64,000 nucleotides of DNA from Rhodoferax potami. GTDB taxonomy: Bacteria > Pseudomonadota > Gammaproteobacteria > Burkholderiales > Burkholderiaceae_C. Shown piece after piece: positions 1 to 8,107 of the stretch. The DNA lies in the NCBI RefSeq assembly GCF_032193765.1, contig NZ_JAVBIJ010000001.1, positions 3,162,001 through 3,226,000 of the forward strand, in the 5' to 3' direction. A program made the translations under genes and the position numbers. The notes under the pieces are model-generated. The model searched no databases, was not told the origin of the DNA, and saw nothing but the letters and a program-made list of their open reading frames with translations. How positions within the stretch are numbered: the stretch's first letter is position 1; every line of letters starts with the position of its first letter.

Positions 1-1
1 C

Positions 2-292
2 ACCCTCGAAATCGACCGCGATGCCCGCACCGTCACGGTGGCCGGCACCGCCTGCGAGCTCACCTCGTACCAATTCGACCTGCTGGTCGCGCTGGCAGAG
101 CGGGCCGGCAGGGTGCTGACCCGCGACCAGATCATGGAAGCGGTGCGTGGCCGCGAGTTAGAGGCCTTTGACCGCTCCATCGATGTGCACATGGGCCGCA
201 TCCGCGCAGCCATCGAAGCAGACGCCAAGGAGCCCAAACGCATCCTGACGGTCCGTGGCGTAGGTTATGTTTTTGCACGGCAGCAGGACTAA
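2..292 (+). CDS. OmpR-family response regulator, C-terminal part (5' end outside window)
   Basis: The frame is open from base 2, so the receiver domain lies outside the window. What remains is a winged-helix DNA-binding domain of the OmpR/PhoB class: the LTSYQFDLL recognition segment, the linker with LTRDQIMEAVRG, the helix with SIDVHMGRIRAAIE and the terminal hairpin VRGVGYVF. The stop codon lies 6 bp before the start of a histidine kinase on the same strand, so the two form a two-component pair. It presumably binds promoter DNA when phosphorylated by that kinase. The target genes cannot be told from this window. Confidence 0.93.
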   Translation, partial: TLEIDRDARTVTVAGTACELTSYQFDLLVALAERAGRVLTRDQIMEAVRGRELEAFDRSIDVHMGRIRAAIEADAKEPKRILTVRGVGYVFARQQD

Positions 293-298
293 CCGGTA

Positions 299-1546
299 AT
301 GCTGCACAAGCTGTATGTCCGCATCTGGCTGGCCGTGGTGCTCACGGTCGTGGTACTGACCTTGCTGGTCGGATGGGTGTGGCGCATGACCAGCGAGCCG
401 CCCCTGCGGGAAGTCGTAGTGCGCAATGAATTTGGCGAGGTCATCGGCAACGGCCGGGCCCGGCTGAGCCGCCCACCCCCTATGCCCGGCCTCAGCCTGG
501 GAGACCATCCGCCCCCACCCGACACCAAAGACGACGCCAGCGATGACCGCGATAGCGAGCGCCCGGGCCGTTTCGGCCGGGGCCCGGAGTTTCTGGTGCG
601 TATGGCCGATGGCCAAACCATTCACCTCCACCTACCTCGCCCGCCAAACAACAATTTCAAGGCCCCCTTCGGCTTTGCCTGGACACTTGCGCTGGTCGCG
701 GTCGCGGTGGCGCTGGGCACTTACCCCATCATCCGCCGTTTGACCCGCAGGCTGGAAACACTGCAAAACGGGGTTGAGCGCTGGGGCAACGGGGATCTGG
801 GTGCCCGGGTGCGCATGCAGGGCGATGATGAGGTGGGCTTTCTGGCCGCGCGCTTCAACCACGCCGCCGAACAAATCGAAACCCTGGTGCAGGCGCGCGA
901 CACCCTGCTGGCCTCTCAAAAATCACTTTTAGCCAATGCGTCGCACGAGCTACGCTCCCCGCTGGCTCGCATCCGCATGGGGCTGGAGTTGATGGGTAGC
1001 ACGCCCAGCGCGGCGTTCAAGCAAGAGGTTGCCCGCAACATTGCCGAGCTCGATCAACTGATTGAAGAGATCCTGCTGGCCAGCCGGCTGGATGCCAAAG
1101 AAGCCGACCTCGGCACGGTGGAGTCAGTAGATCTTGTCGGGCTGGCCGCCGAAGAGTGCGCGCGCAACCAGGCGCTGCTGGAAGTTGAGCTACAGGCTTT
1201 GGAGGTTCCCGGTGTCGCCAAACTGCTGCGGCGCGCAGTACGCAACCTGCTGGAAAACGCGCGCCGTTACGGTGCGGGCGACGTGCGTCTGGTGGTGCGC
1301 GAAGAGGCCGAGTGGGCCCTGATTCAGGTGTGCGACAGCGGCCCTGGCGTGCCCCCGGAGCAACAACAGCGAATCTTTGAGCCCTTTTACCGGCTGCCGG
1401 GCGCATCTGAGCGCGAGGGCGGCGTCGGACTCGGCCTGGCTTTGGTGAAATCCATCGCCGAGCGACACGGCGGCACCGTGCGCTGCACCAACCGGCCGGA
1501 AGGCGGTGCCTGCTTCGAGATCCGCTTGCCGCTCAAAAGCGCTTAA
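299..1546 (+). CDS. Sensor histidine kinase (RstB/CpxA-like), 415 aa
   Basis: Membrane sensor kinase that would phosphorylate the regulator just upstream. An N-terminal membrane segment (about residues 8-28) is followed by a Pro/Arg/Asp-rich periplasmic stretch of roughly 95 residues and a second membrane segment (about 125-143). A HAMP region follows, then the H-box ASHELRSPLARIR (His near residue 215), the N-box NLLENARRYG, and G boxes VCDSGPGVP and GVGLGLALVKS. All catalytic motifs are intact. The sensor domain is short and very proline-rich, with no recognised ligand fold, so the signal is unknown. It ends 4 bp before the convergent ROK gene. Confidence 0.93.
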   Translation: MLHKLYVRIWLAVVLTVVVLTLLVGWVWRMTSEPPLREVVVRNEFGEVIGNGRARLSRPPPMPGLSLGDHPPPPDTKDDASDDRDSERPGRFGRGPEFLVRMADGQTIHLHLPRPPNNNFKAPFGFAWTLALVAVAVALGTYPIIRRLTRRLETLQNGVERWGNGDLGARVRMQGDDEVGFLAARFNHAAEQIETLVQARDTLLASQKSLLANASHELRSPLARIRMGLELMGSTPSAAFKQEVARNIAELDQLIEEILLASRLDAKEADLGTVESVDLVGLAAEECARNQALLEVELQALEVPGVAKLLRRAVRNLLENARRYGAGDVRLVVREEAEWALIQVCDSGPGVPPEQQQRIFEPFYRLPGASEREGGVGLGLALVKSIAERHGGTVRCTNRPEGGACFEIRLPLKSA

Positions 1547-1550
1547 GGCC

Positions 1551-2810
1551 TCAGGCGGTGACCTTGAGAAAAAGGTCGCGATCGGGGGCAAAGTTTTCAT
1601 GCAGGGGCAGCAAGGCCCCCCCCAACGCCCGCGCATCCGACCCGATGCTGCCGGCAATCACTTTGGCTGGCCACAGGCCTTCCCAGTCGTAATTGCGCAG
1701 GGCAGAGGTCGTCTGATCAATCAGGCGCTTGAGCATGGCGCGGGTGAACGATCCGTCGATCACCACCGCGTCCAGATCCAGAAATGCCGTGCCACTCACC
1801 ACACACTGCGCCAGGCCTTGGGCGGCACTGGCAATCCAGGCTTCGGTAAGGGGTGCATAAGCACCCTCCAGCGCACGGTCGTCGTAGGCGGCGGCGGGGT
1901 CGAGGCCGCTGGCCTTGAAATGCTGCTCCAGCTCCCACAAAGAAGCGTGGGCCAATAGCTGCTCCGGCACCGCACCACCGCTGGCCACCTGCAAGGGCAG
2001 CGAAGCAACAGCGCCCGCATTGCCATGAATGCCGCCGTGCAGGTGCGAGTTAAGCACCAATCCACCGCCGACAAACGTGTCAACAAACAGGTACAAAAAG
2101 CTCTTCAAATCGCGCCCGCGCCCGGCCACCAGCTCTGCCACACACGCCGCTTGGGTGTCTTTTGCGAAGCTCACCGGAACATCGGTCATCGCTTGGACTT
2201 GCGCCGCGAGGTCAATATGGTTCCATTGGTCAGACACCGAGGCCGACAGGCCCAGCATCTTGTGCCAGCCACCCAGGTTAAAGGGGGCCGCTACCCCGAC
2301 ACCCACGATGCGCGGGGCCAAGGCGCCCAAGCCATCCTGAAGGCTGCGCATGCGGCTTTGCACTTGCGGGAGCAACGTATCTGCATCGGGGAAGCTGTAG
2401 GACAAGGTTTCACGCGCCCTGACCACGCCGGTGAAGTCGACCAGCAACCAGTCTGCACTGCGACGGCCGATCTTGATGCCCATCGAGAAGGCGCCGTCGG
2501 GGTTCAAAGCCATCGGCACCGAGGGCTGTCCGATACGGCCTCGCACACGGTCCTGGCGCAGCAGCAAGCCATCGTCCTCCAAGCGGGTGGTGATCAGTCC
2601 GATGGTTTGGGCTGTGAGGCCGGTCAAGCGGGCCAAATCGGCCTTGGGCAGGCTGCCGTTCAGCCGGATGGCCTGCAGTACCACCCGCTCATTGAATTGG
2701 CGCATGCCCACGTGGTTGGAGCCCCGTGGCCGCAATACCGAAGGAGCATGGGCTGCCGTCGAAGCCGGGGCTTCGGGCAAGGCATTGGGCAGGGTGGCTT
2801 CAAAATTCAT
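1551..2810 (-). CDS. ROK-family transcriptional regulator, likely repressor of the fructose ABC operon (FrcR-like)
   Basis: An N-terminal MarR-like winged helix (about residues 40-100, with RLTGLTAQTIGLITTRLEDD) is joined to a ROK sugar-kinase-like domain (about 110-415). The ATG at 2810 was chosen because longer in-frame extensions run into frcA. ROK regulators usually carry a zinc motif CxCGxxGCxE; here the equivalent stretch after HGGIHGNAGAVASLPL has no cysteines, so zinc binding appears lost. It is the last gene of the frcB-frcC-frcA-regulator series, which matches the role of FrcR-type ROK proteins in controlling sugar uptake. Sugar specificity is inferred from its neighbours only. Confidence 0.85.
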   Translation of the reverse strand: MNFEATLPNALPEAPASTAAHAPSVLRPRGSNHVGMRQFNERVVLQAIRLNGSLPKADLARLTGLTAQTIGLITTRLEDDGLLLRQDRVRGRIGQPSVPMALNPDGAFSMGIKIGRRSADWLLVDFTGVVRARETLSYSFPDADTLLPQVQSRMRSLQDGLGALAPRIVGVGVAAPFNLGGWHKMLGLSASVSDQWNHIDLAAQVQAMTDVPVSFAKDTQAACVAELVAGRGRDLKSFLYLFVDTFVGGGLVLNSHLHGGIHGNAGAVASLPLQVASGGAVPEQLLAHASLWELEQHFKASGLDPAAAYDDRALEGAYAPLTEAWIASAAQGLAQCVVSGTAFLDLDAVVIDGSFTRAMLKRLIDQTTSALRNYDWEGLWPAKVIAGSIGSDARALGGALLPLHENFAPDRDLFLKVTA

Positions 2811-2902
2811 GGTCTTCAGATTTTCACCGATGAAGCCCGTGCGAACCAGATTAGTTTTAGGGGATTTCCCCGCCCTGTAACCTTGCAGCACGTCCCCCGG
2901 CC

Positions 2903-3691
2903 TCACGCTAGCGCAGAGGCCGGAATGTCTTCAACCGCTTTGGCGCCGGTCATGACTGCGACGGTGTCGCTCATGCTGATCGCCTTCGGATTCACCACGC
3001 AGGCCCGTTTGCCGAGGCGCTGGATATGGATCCGGTCCGCGATTTCAAACACATGGGGCATGTTGTGGCTGATCAGAATCACCGGCAGCCCCTTGTCGCG
3101 GACCCGGCGGATCAATTCGAGCACCATGTTGCCCTCTTTGACACCCAAGGCTGCGGTCGGCTCGTCCATGATGACCACATGCTGGGCAAATGCAGCCGCC
3201 CGGGCCACCGCCACGCACTGGCGTTGGCCGCCGGACAGGGTTTCCACCGCCTGGGTCATCGAGCGGATGCCAACCTTGAGGTCATTCATCCGCGAAACCG
3301 CCTCTTCGAGCATGCGCTTTTTGTCGAGTGACCGGAACACACTGCCCAACACGCCGGGGCGGCGGAGTTCGCGGCCCAGAAACAGGTTTTCAGCAATCGA
3401 CATCGCAGGGGCCACTGCGAGGTCTTGGTACACGGTCTCAATGCCGTGGCGGCGTGCATCAATTGGCGAGCGGAAGAGCACTGGTTTGCCATCGAGCTCC
3501 ATGCGGCCTTCATCCGGCACCACGGCACCCGACAAGGCCTTGATCAGGCTGGATTTGCCGGCACCGTTGTCGCCGATCACCGCCAGAATTTCTCCGGCGC
3601 GCAGTTCAAAATCCACACCATCGAGGGCGGTAACGCCGCCGTAGCGCTTGACCAGTCCACTGGCCTTCAAAACGATTTGCGGGCTGCTCAT
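2903..3691 (-). CDS. frcA: Sugar ABC transporter ATP-binding protein FrcA
   Basis: Single-domain ABC ATPase of 262 residues that powers import through the FrcC permease. Walker A GDNGAGKSSLI is near residue 40, the signature LSGGQRQCVAVARA near 150 and Walker B VVIMDEPTAAL near 172. Ribose-type RbsA/XylG proteins carry two ABC cassettes in one chain; FrcA proteins carry one, as here. Its ATG overlaps the frcC stop codon (TAATG), so the two genes are translationally coupled. Fructose as substrate is inferred from overall similarity to the FrcBCA family and could be another monosaccharide. Confidence 0.88.
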   Translation of the reverse strand: MSSPQIVLKASGLVKRYGGVTALDGVDFELRAGEILAVIGDNGAGKSSLIKALSGAVVPDEGRMELDGKPVLFRSPIDARRHGIETVYQDLAVAPAMSIAENLFLGRELRRPGVLGSVFRSLDKKRMLEEAVSRMNDLKVGIRSMTQAVETLSGGQRQCVAVARAAAFAQHVVIMDEPTAALGVKEGNMVLELIRRVRDKGLPVILISHNMPHVFEIADRIHIQRLGKRACVVNPKAISMSDTVAVMTGAKAVEDIPASALA

Positions 3692-4650
3692 TAGCGTGCT
3701 CCCTTGCGTGAAAGTTGGTCGGCTGCCACCGCCAGAATGACCAGAATGCCGGTAATCAGGGTTTGGTACACCGACGCCACATCCATCAGCGTCAGTCCGT
3801 TGCGGAACACACCCACGATGACAGCACCCACCAGCGAGCCCAAGATCACACCCCGGCCGCCGAACAGCGAGGTGCCACCCAGAACCACCGCGGTAATCGC
3901 GTCCAGATTCTCGGTCTGGCCCGCTTGCGGGTCACCCACACCGGTGCGCGCCACCGACAAGAGCGCGGCCACGCCATACAAAACGCCGGCCAACACATAC
4001 ACACCGAGCAATACCCGGTCCACAGAAATACCGGTCAAGCGGACGGCTTCGGGGTTGTTACCCACGGCATAGACGTGGCGGCCGGCGGCGGTATCCCGCA
4101 GCAGGTGCCAGGCCAGCAAATACATACCCAGCATGACCACTGTGCCCCAGGCCACCGAGGTGCCGCCAAGGCTGAAGGTGTTACCCAGCGCGGTCATGGA
4201 TTCCGGCAGGTTACCCACGGTTTGCGCCTCAGAATAAATTTGGGTGATGGCGAAGGCGATATTCATGGTGCCCAAGGTCACGATGAACGAGGGCAACTTC
4301 ACACGGGTCACCAGCAAGCCGTTGAGCAAGCCGAACGATGCGGTAACCAGAATCCCGCACAGCACCGCCCAGAAGGGGGGAATGCCGAGGTCCATGGTGA
4401 ACTTGGTCATCACAATCCCGCCCAGCGCCATGACCATGCCGCAGGACAGATCGATACCGGCGGTCAAAATAATGAGTGTCTGCCCGATCGCGAGCAAACC
4501 CACCACCATGACCTGCTGCAATACGAGGGACAGGTTCTCACCCGTCAGAAAGCGGTCGGACTGGGTGGCGAAAAAGGTGCACGCAGCCAACAAGGCGAGC
4601 CACGGGCCGAGCATGGCCCATGGAATTTGTTTGGTATTGGTTGTAGCCAT
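3691..4650 (-). CDS. frcC: Sugar ABC transporter permease FrcC
   Basis: Inner-membrane permease of the BPD_transp_2 class, 319 residues, with about nine or ten hydrophobic segments and the conserved Gly-rich loop AVVLGGTSLFGGRGVILGSL typical of RbsC/FrcC/XylH permeases. It lies between the ATPase (1-bp overlap) and the binding-protein gene. A 141-bp gap with a strong hairpin separates it from frcB, which would lower its expression relative to the binding protein. The family is clear; the substrate assignment follows the neighbours. Confidence 0.88.
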   Translation of the reverse strand: MATTNTKQIPWAMLGPWLALLAACTFFATQSDRFLTGENLSLVLQQVMVVGLLAIGQTLIILTAGIDLSCGMVMALGGIVMTKFTMDLGIPPFWAVLCGILVTASFGLLNGLLVTRVKLPSFIVTLGTMNIAFAITQIYSEAQTVGNLPESMTALGNTFSLGGTSVAWGTVVMLGMYLLAWHLLRDTAAGRHVYAVGNNPEAVRLTGISVDRVLLGVYVLAGVLYGVAALLSVARTGVGDPQAGQTENLDAITAVVLGGTSLFGGRGVILGSLVGAVIVGVFRNGLTLMDVASVYQTLITGILVILAVAADQLSRKGAR

Positions 4651-4719
4651 GGTGTGGTCCGGAGTGACGCCGGATTCGCTTGAAAACAGGAGGCGCGTGG
4701 CGCCGACTCAGGGAAACAC

Positions 4720-4755
4720 GGGGCCCGGCATTTGCGCGTGCAAATCACCGGCCCC
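4720..4755 (-). promoter_or_regulatory. Intercistronic stem-loop between frcB and frcC
   Basis: GGGGCCCGG (4720-4728) pairs with CCGGCCCC (4748-4755), and an inner perfect arm ATTTGC (4730-4735) pairs with GCAAAT (4740-4745) around the loop GCGT. No run of T follows on the minus strand, so this looks more like an mRNA-stabilising or partly terminating hairpin than a full terminator. Such hairpins after binding-protein genes are known to raise binding protein over permease. Confidence 0.6.
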
Positions 4756-4791
4756 GGATGGAGCTGAACGCAGTGTCAGCCCCGGTTCAAC

Positions 4792-5778
4792 TTACTTCTT
4801 GCCCCAGCACAGTTCGGTGCCGGTTTTGACGTCTTTGCTGTCAACGCCTGCCACGGGCTTGCCGGCGATCAGGGTCACGCCCGTGTCCACATAGCCGGAT
4901 GCTTTTTTGCCGCCCTTGGCGTATTCCACGCCGGCAGCCACACCCATGGCGGCCATCTTCAGGGGGTATTGCTGAGAGGTCGCTGCGATCACGCCCTTGC
5001 CCACATCAGCCACGCCGGCACAGCCGCCGTCTACCGAGACGATCAGCACGCCTTTTTCCTTGCCGGCTTTTTTCAGTGCGTTGTAGGCACCTGCAGCAGC
5101 TGGCTCATTGATGGTGTACACCACGTTGATGGCCGGGTCCTTTTGCAAGCAGGTTTCCATGGCGGTCTGGCCCTTGGCTTGGTTGCCATCGGTGTCAGCA
5201 GCGCAGACGGTTTCTGCGGTTTTGGAGAGTTCGTTGGACTTGGCGTCGTTGGCTTGCAAGCCGAAACCCTTCATGAAACCGTTGTGGCGCTGTGCGCCCA
5301 CAGGGTGGCCGGGGAAAAGGTCCAACATGGCGATCTTGGCAGGCTTGCCACCGAGGGCGGCCTTGGCGTATTGGCCAATCAACTCGCCGGCTTTGTAGTT
5401 ATCGGTCGCGAACAATGCGTCAGCGCCATCAAACGGGCTGTCCAGGGCGATGACTTGCACGCCTTTTTCCTGGGCCTTTTTCACCGCAGGCAGGATCGCA
5501 TCGCCGGAGGAGGTGATCAGAATGGTTTTCGCACCGCGAGCGGTCATGTTTTCGATAGCGGCGATTTGGGATGCGGTGTCACCGTCTTTTTTGCCGGACG
5601 CGGTCAACAACTTGGCGCCCATCTTTTTCGCTTCAGCGGTCGCGCCTTCTTTCATCTTGACGAAGAAGGGGTTGGTTTCGGTTTTGGTGATCAGGCCGAT
5701 CACCGGTTCGTTGGCAGCAAAAGCGCCGGAAGCGGCCAAAGCCAATGCGGACAAGATCAGGGGGGCAGATTTCTTCAT
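4792..5778 (-). CDS. frcB: Sugar ABC transporter periplasmic binding protein FrcB
   Basis: Periplasmic sugar-binding protein of 328 residues (peripla_BP_4 type). It starts with a clear signal peptide (MKKSAPLILSALALAASGAFA, cleavage after AFA) and continues into the binding fold with VIGLITKTETNPFFVKM and the ligand-pocket region VQVIALDSPFDGADALFATD. A ribosome-binding site GAGGAG lies 8 nt before the ATG. It is the first gene of frcB-frcC-frcA-ROK and is preceded by a good promoter (5866-5895). The overall sequence matches the FrcB branch rather than ribose binding proteins. Fructose is the most likely ligand. Confidence 0.88.
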   Translation of the reverse strand: MKKSAPLILSALALAASGAFAANEPVIGLITKTETNPFFVKMKEGATAEAKKMGAKLLTASGKKDGDTASQIAAIENMTARGAKTILITSSGDAILPAVKKAQEKGVQVIALDSPFDGADALFATDNYKAGELIGQYAKAALGGKPAKIAMLDLFPGHPVGAQRHNGFMKGFGLQANDAKSNELSKTAETVCAADTDGNQAKGQTAMETCLQKDPAINVVYTINEPAAAGAYNALKKAGKEKGVLIVSVDGGCAGVADVGKGVIAATSQQYPLKMAAMGVAAGVEYAKGGKKASGYVDTGVTLIAGKPVAGVDSKDVKTGTELCWGKK

Positions 5779-5865
5779 TCAGGTCTCCTCGGTCAATATG
5801 ACACTTATGGTTAGGACCCCCGAGAAGGACCCCGGGGAACTACGCACAGGTTTTGGCGTGGTGAG

Positions 5866-5895
5866 ACTATAGACTCATCGATGTTAGTAAATCAA
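5866..5895 (-). promoter_or_regulatory. Sigma-70-type promoter for frcB
   Basis: On the minus strand TTGATT (5895-5890) and TATAGT (5871-5866) are separated by 18 bp, placing transcription about 80 nt upstream of the frcB ATG. The -35 hexamer lies inside the inverted repeat at 5886-5901, the arrangement expected of a repressed promoter. Confidence 0.55.
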
Positions 5896-5901
5896 GTTAC
5901 T
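5886..5901. promoter_or_regulatory. Inverted repeat, candidate ROK-repressor operator
   Basis: AGTAA-ATCAAG-TTACT is a perfect 5-bp dyad between the divergent frcB and kinase genes. It covers the -35 hexamer proposed for frcB and precedes the kinase ATG at 5908. A repressor bound here could silence both genes. The assignment to the ROK regulator at 1551-2810 is inference. Confidence 0.5.
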
Positions 5902-5907
5902 TTAATT

Positions 5908-6570
5908 ATGGAAAACCCTTATTTGACGCCAAATAGTGCATCCCCTCAGAGCGCCCTGCCGCCAGAGGCAATCACCCGCATCGAAGCGCTTTTGTCCAGC
6001 GGGCGCCGGACCATTCTGGGGATTGCAGCAGGCCCGGGGGCCGGCAAATCCACCCTGGCACAGGCCCTCCATGCCCGGTTCAGTGCGCAGACCCAATACC
6101 TGCCAATGGACGGATTCCACCTCGCCAACCGGGAGCTTGCCCGCTTGCAACAAGGCCACTGCAAGGGTGCGCCGCACACCTTTGACAGCGCAGGCTATGT
6201 GCACCTGCTCGAACGTGTGCGCCGCCAGCCCGAGGGCGAAACCATTTACGCCCCCGACTTTGACCGCCAGCTCGAAGAACCCATCGCCGGCGCGATCCCC
6301 CTCCATGCGGACAAGCCGCTGATCATCACGGAAGGGAACTACCTGCTGCTCGAGGATGGCGCCTGGTCCCGGGTGCGGGGTTTGCTCGACGAGGCGTGGT
6401 ACCTAGACTTGGACCCGGCCTTACGCCACGCCCGCTTGTTGGCCCGACACATGCGGTTCGGACGCAGCGAACCAGAGGCCCGGGCATGGATAGACAGCAC
6501 GGACGAGCCCAACGCTGTCCGCATTGCAGCCACCCGACATCGTGCGGACTGGGTGCTGCAAAGCTGGTAG
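5908..6570 (+). CDS. FrcK-like P-loop sugar/nucleoside kinase
   Basis: Small kinase of the phosphoribulokinase/uridine kinase fold, 220 residues. Walker A GIAAGPGAGKSTLAQ is near residue 33, followed by the substrate-loop motif LPMDGFHLANREL and the segment ITEGNYLLL typical of this family. In the known frcBCAK operon a kinase of this family accompanies the fructose transporter; here it is divergent and shares the intergenic region. An in-frame ATG at 5881 would add nine residues but would place the putative operator inside the gene. Neither start has a good ribosome-binding site. The phosphorylated substrate is not known. Confidence 0.8.
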   Translation: MENPYLTPNSASPQSALPPEAITRIEALLSSGRRTILGIAAGPGAGKSTLAQALHARFSAQTQYLPMDGFHLANRELARLQQGHCKGAPHTFDSAGYVHLLERVRRQPEGETIYAPDFDRQLEEPIAGAIPLHADKPLIITEGNYLLLEDGAWSRVRGLLDEAWYLDLDPALRHARLLARHMRFGRSEPEARAWIDSTDEPNAVRIAATRHRADWVLQSW

Positions 6571-6726
6571 CGACTGCGATCCCGGCAGCCCGCATGAGAA
6601 AACGCTGCACTGCACAAAAAATGTGAAAAAAGAGTGCAAATTCACCCGAATGGGGGATACCGCTCAGTGCACATGCGCGAGAAAATTCATCCCAGCTGCT
6701 GTCACAGTTCACAAGGATAGAAGAGA

Positions 6727-6784
6727 AGGCCAATCAATAGGCCTCCTTCAACAGGTTCCAACGACGTCCCTCCGGGGACTTTAT
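6727..6784 (+). ncRNA. Candidate structured RNA upstream of a terminator (sRNA or 3' UTR)
   Basis: In the 285-bp gap after the kinase two stem-loops precede a strong terminator: AGGCC (6727-6731) with GGCCT (6740-6744), and GTCCC (6766-6770) with GGGAC (6775-6779) around a UCCG tetraloop. Three consecutive hairpins ending in a U-run is the layout of many trans-acting sRNAs, but the same region could simply be the 3' UTR of the kinase mRNA. I do not recognise a known family and see no convincing promoter. Confidence 0.35.
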
Positions 6785-6812
6785 AAAGCCACCCTCGGGT
6801 GGCTTTTTTTTT
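6785..6812 (+). terminator. Rho-independent terminator
   Basis: GCCACCC (6788-6794) and GGGTGGC (6797-6803) form a 7-bp stem extended by A/T pairs and followed by nine T (6804-6812). It terminates plus-strand transcription from the kinase or from a separate small RNA. Confidence 0.85.
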
Positions 6813-6815
6813 GCG

Positions 6816-6872
6816 CCAAATCAGGCGCTATCGCTGGCAGAATCTGCGCAGGAAGCTACAAAATCGATAGCA
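6816..6872 (-). repeat. 57-bp dispersed repeat, copy a (spans the waaF stop codon)
   Basis: Read on the minus strand it matches TGCTAY-N9-AGCT-N4-GCGCA-N9-AGSGMTA exactly in spacing (TGCTAT, AGCT, GCGCA, AGCGATAG, terminal ATTT). The last codons and the TAG of waaF (6856-6858) lie inside it. Confidence 0.85.
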
Positions 6873-7890
6873 CTTTATCCGGAGTGATGTCGTTCAGGCA
6901 GCGTGTGTGCCCCAGCGGACACTCCCGCTTGAAGCACGGCGCGCAATCTAGCGGCGGTTGGTAGGCGGGGTCATTCTTCAGCCACAGGACCGTGGCCGCC
7001 GGATTCAGCGGCGGCGTGTGCAGCGGACTGGACGATCCGAAGATCGCCACCTGCGGCACCCCGAATGCGGCCGCGACATGCATCAGGCCCGAGTCGTTGC
7101 TCACCATGGCGTGCGCGCCGGCAATCAGCGCCACCGCTTCGTCCAGGCTGGTGCGCCCGGCCAGATTCACACAATGGCCCGGGCGCAGGGCATTCACCGC
7201 CTCTGCAATCTCGGTGCACACCGCATCATCCTTGGCCGAGCCCAGCAACAACACCGGCTGCTCCAGCCCCGCGGCCATGGCAGCGAAATGGGCTGCCGGC
7301 CAGCGCTTGGCCGGGCCGTACTCTGCGCCCGGTGCCACCACATAAAAACCTTGCGATTGCAAGCCGCGCGGCGCGAGCACCGCCGCTATCGCGCCGGGTG
7401 CAACCTGCAGCGCCGGCCGGTCGTGGTCCACGCCGGTTTCGCCACTCAAGGCGGAATAAAACGCAACCATGGGCGGGCGGCTGTTTTGGGGGGGATTGGG
7501 CAGGCGGCGGTTCAGCAGCCCGAAGCGCAGCTCACCCGAGTAGCCCACGCGCACAGGGATGCCGGCCCAGAAAGGGATCAGCGCACTTTTGAGGGAGTTG
7601 GGGCACACATAGGCCCGGTTGAATCGGCCCCGCAAACCGGCCGCATAGGCACGGCGCGCAGCCCACTGGACGCCGCCACGCGCGAAGGGCAAGACCAGCA
7701 CCTCTGCCACCTGGGGCATGGCGCGGTAGACCGGTGCCACCCACGGCACCGCAGCCACAGTAATGCGCTCACCCCGCGCCGCCAACCGGCGCAAGAGCGG
7801 CTCGGTCATCACCGCATCCCCGATCCATTGGGGAGCGATGATCAATGACTCCCCACCGAAGCGGCCGGTGGCCGCCTGGCTTGGGGCCAT
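6856..7890 (-). CDS. waaF: Lipopolysaccharide heptosyltransferase II
   Basis: Transfers the second L-glycero-D-manno-heptose to the LPS inner core at the inner membrane. The 344-residue GT9-family protein opens with LIIAPQWIGDAVMTEPLL, has VVAPGAEYGPAKRWP in the middle and ends with the nucleotide-sugar motifs NDSGLMHVAAAFGVPQVAIFG and LNDITPDKV, all typical of WaaF. The ATG at 7890 was chosen because the family begins just before this motif; it lies 8 bp after the zf-CHCC gene. The last residues and the stop codon are provided by a copy of the dispersed repeat. Confidence 0.92.
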   Translation of the reverse strand: MAPSQAATGRFGGESLIIAPQWIGDAVMTEPLLRRLAARGERITVAAVPWVAPVYRAMPQVAEVLVLPFARGGVQWAARRAYAAGLRGRFNRAYVCPNSLKSALIPFWAGIPVRVGYSGELRFGLLNRRLPNPPQNSRPPMVAFYSALSGETGVDHDRPALQVAPGAIAAVLAPRGLQSQGFYVVAPGAEYGPAKRWPAAHFAAMAAGLEQPVLLLGSAKDDAVCTEIAEAVNALRPGHCVNLAGRTSLDEAVALIAGAHAMVSNDSGLMHVAAAFGVPQVAIFGSSSPLHTPPLNPAATVLWLKNDPAYQPPLDCAPCFKRECPLGHTRCLNDITPDKVLSIL

Positions 7891-7898
7891 CTGCACGC

Positions 7899-8105
7899 TC
7901 AGTGACCTGCTGCGAAGTGCTCGCCGTCTTTCAGCTTGTACACGGTGCCGCAATACGCGCACTTGGCTTCGCCGGAGCGACCCACATCCAGGTACACCTT
8001 GGGGTGGGTGTTCCAGGTTTGCATGCCTGCCACCGGGCTGGGGCAAAACACGCCACCTTGGTGGTTCAAATCGCTGGCCAGGAGTTCAACTACTGCTTGG
8101 GACAT
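7899..8105 (-). CDS. Zinc-finger domain-containing protein (zf-CHCC)
   Basis: A 68-residue protein with one cysteine in VFCPSP, a His in WNTHPKVYLDV and the pair CAYCG, the zinc-ligand pattern of the zf-CHCC family (also seen in the NDUFS6 accessory subunit of complex I). Its function in bacteria is not established. It starts 2 bp after the ilvE stop and ends 8 bp before waaF, so ilvE, this gene and waaF form one transcription unit. Confidence 0.88.
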   Translation of the reverse strand: MSQAVVELLASDLNHQGGVFCPSPVAGMQTWNTHPKVYLDVGRSGEAKCAYCGTVYKLKDGEHFAAGH

Positions 8106-8107
8106 AT

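Noticed and set aside
2025..3644. Long open frame antisense to the ROK regulator and frcA
   Set aside because: It overlaps two well-supported genes and has the Gln/His/Arg-rich composition typical of the antisense strand of GC-rich coding DNA.
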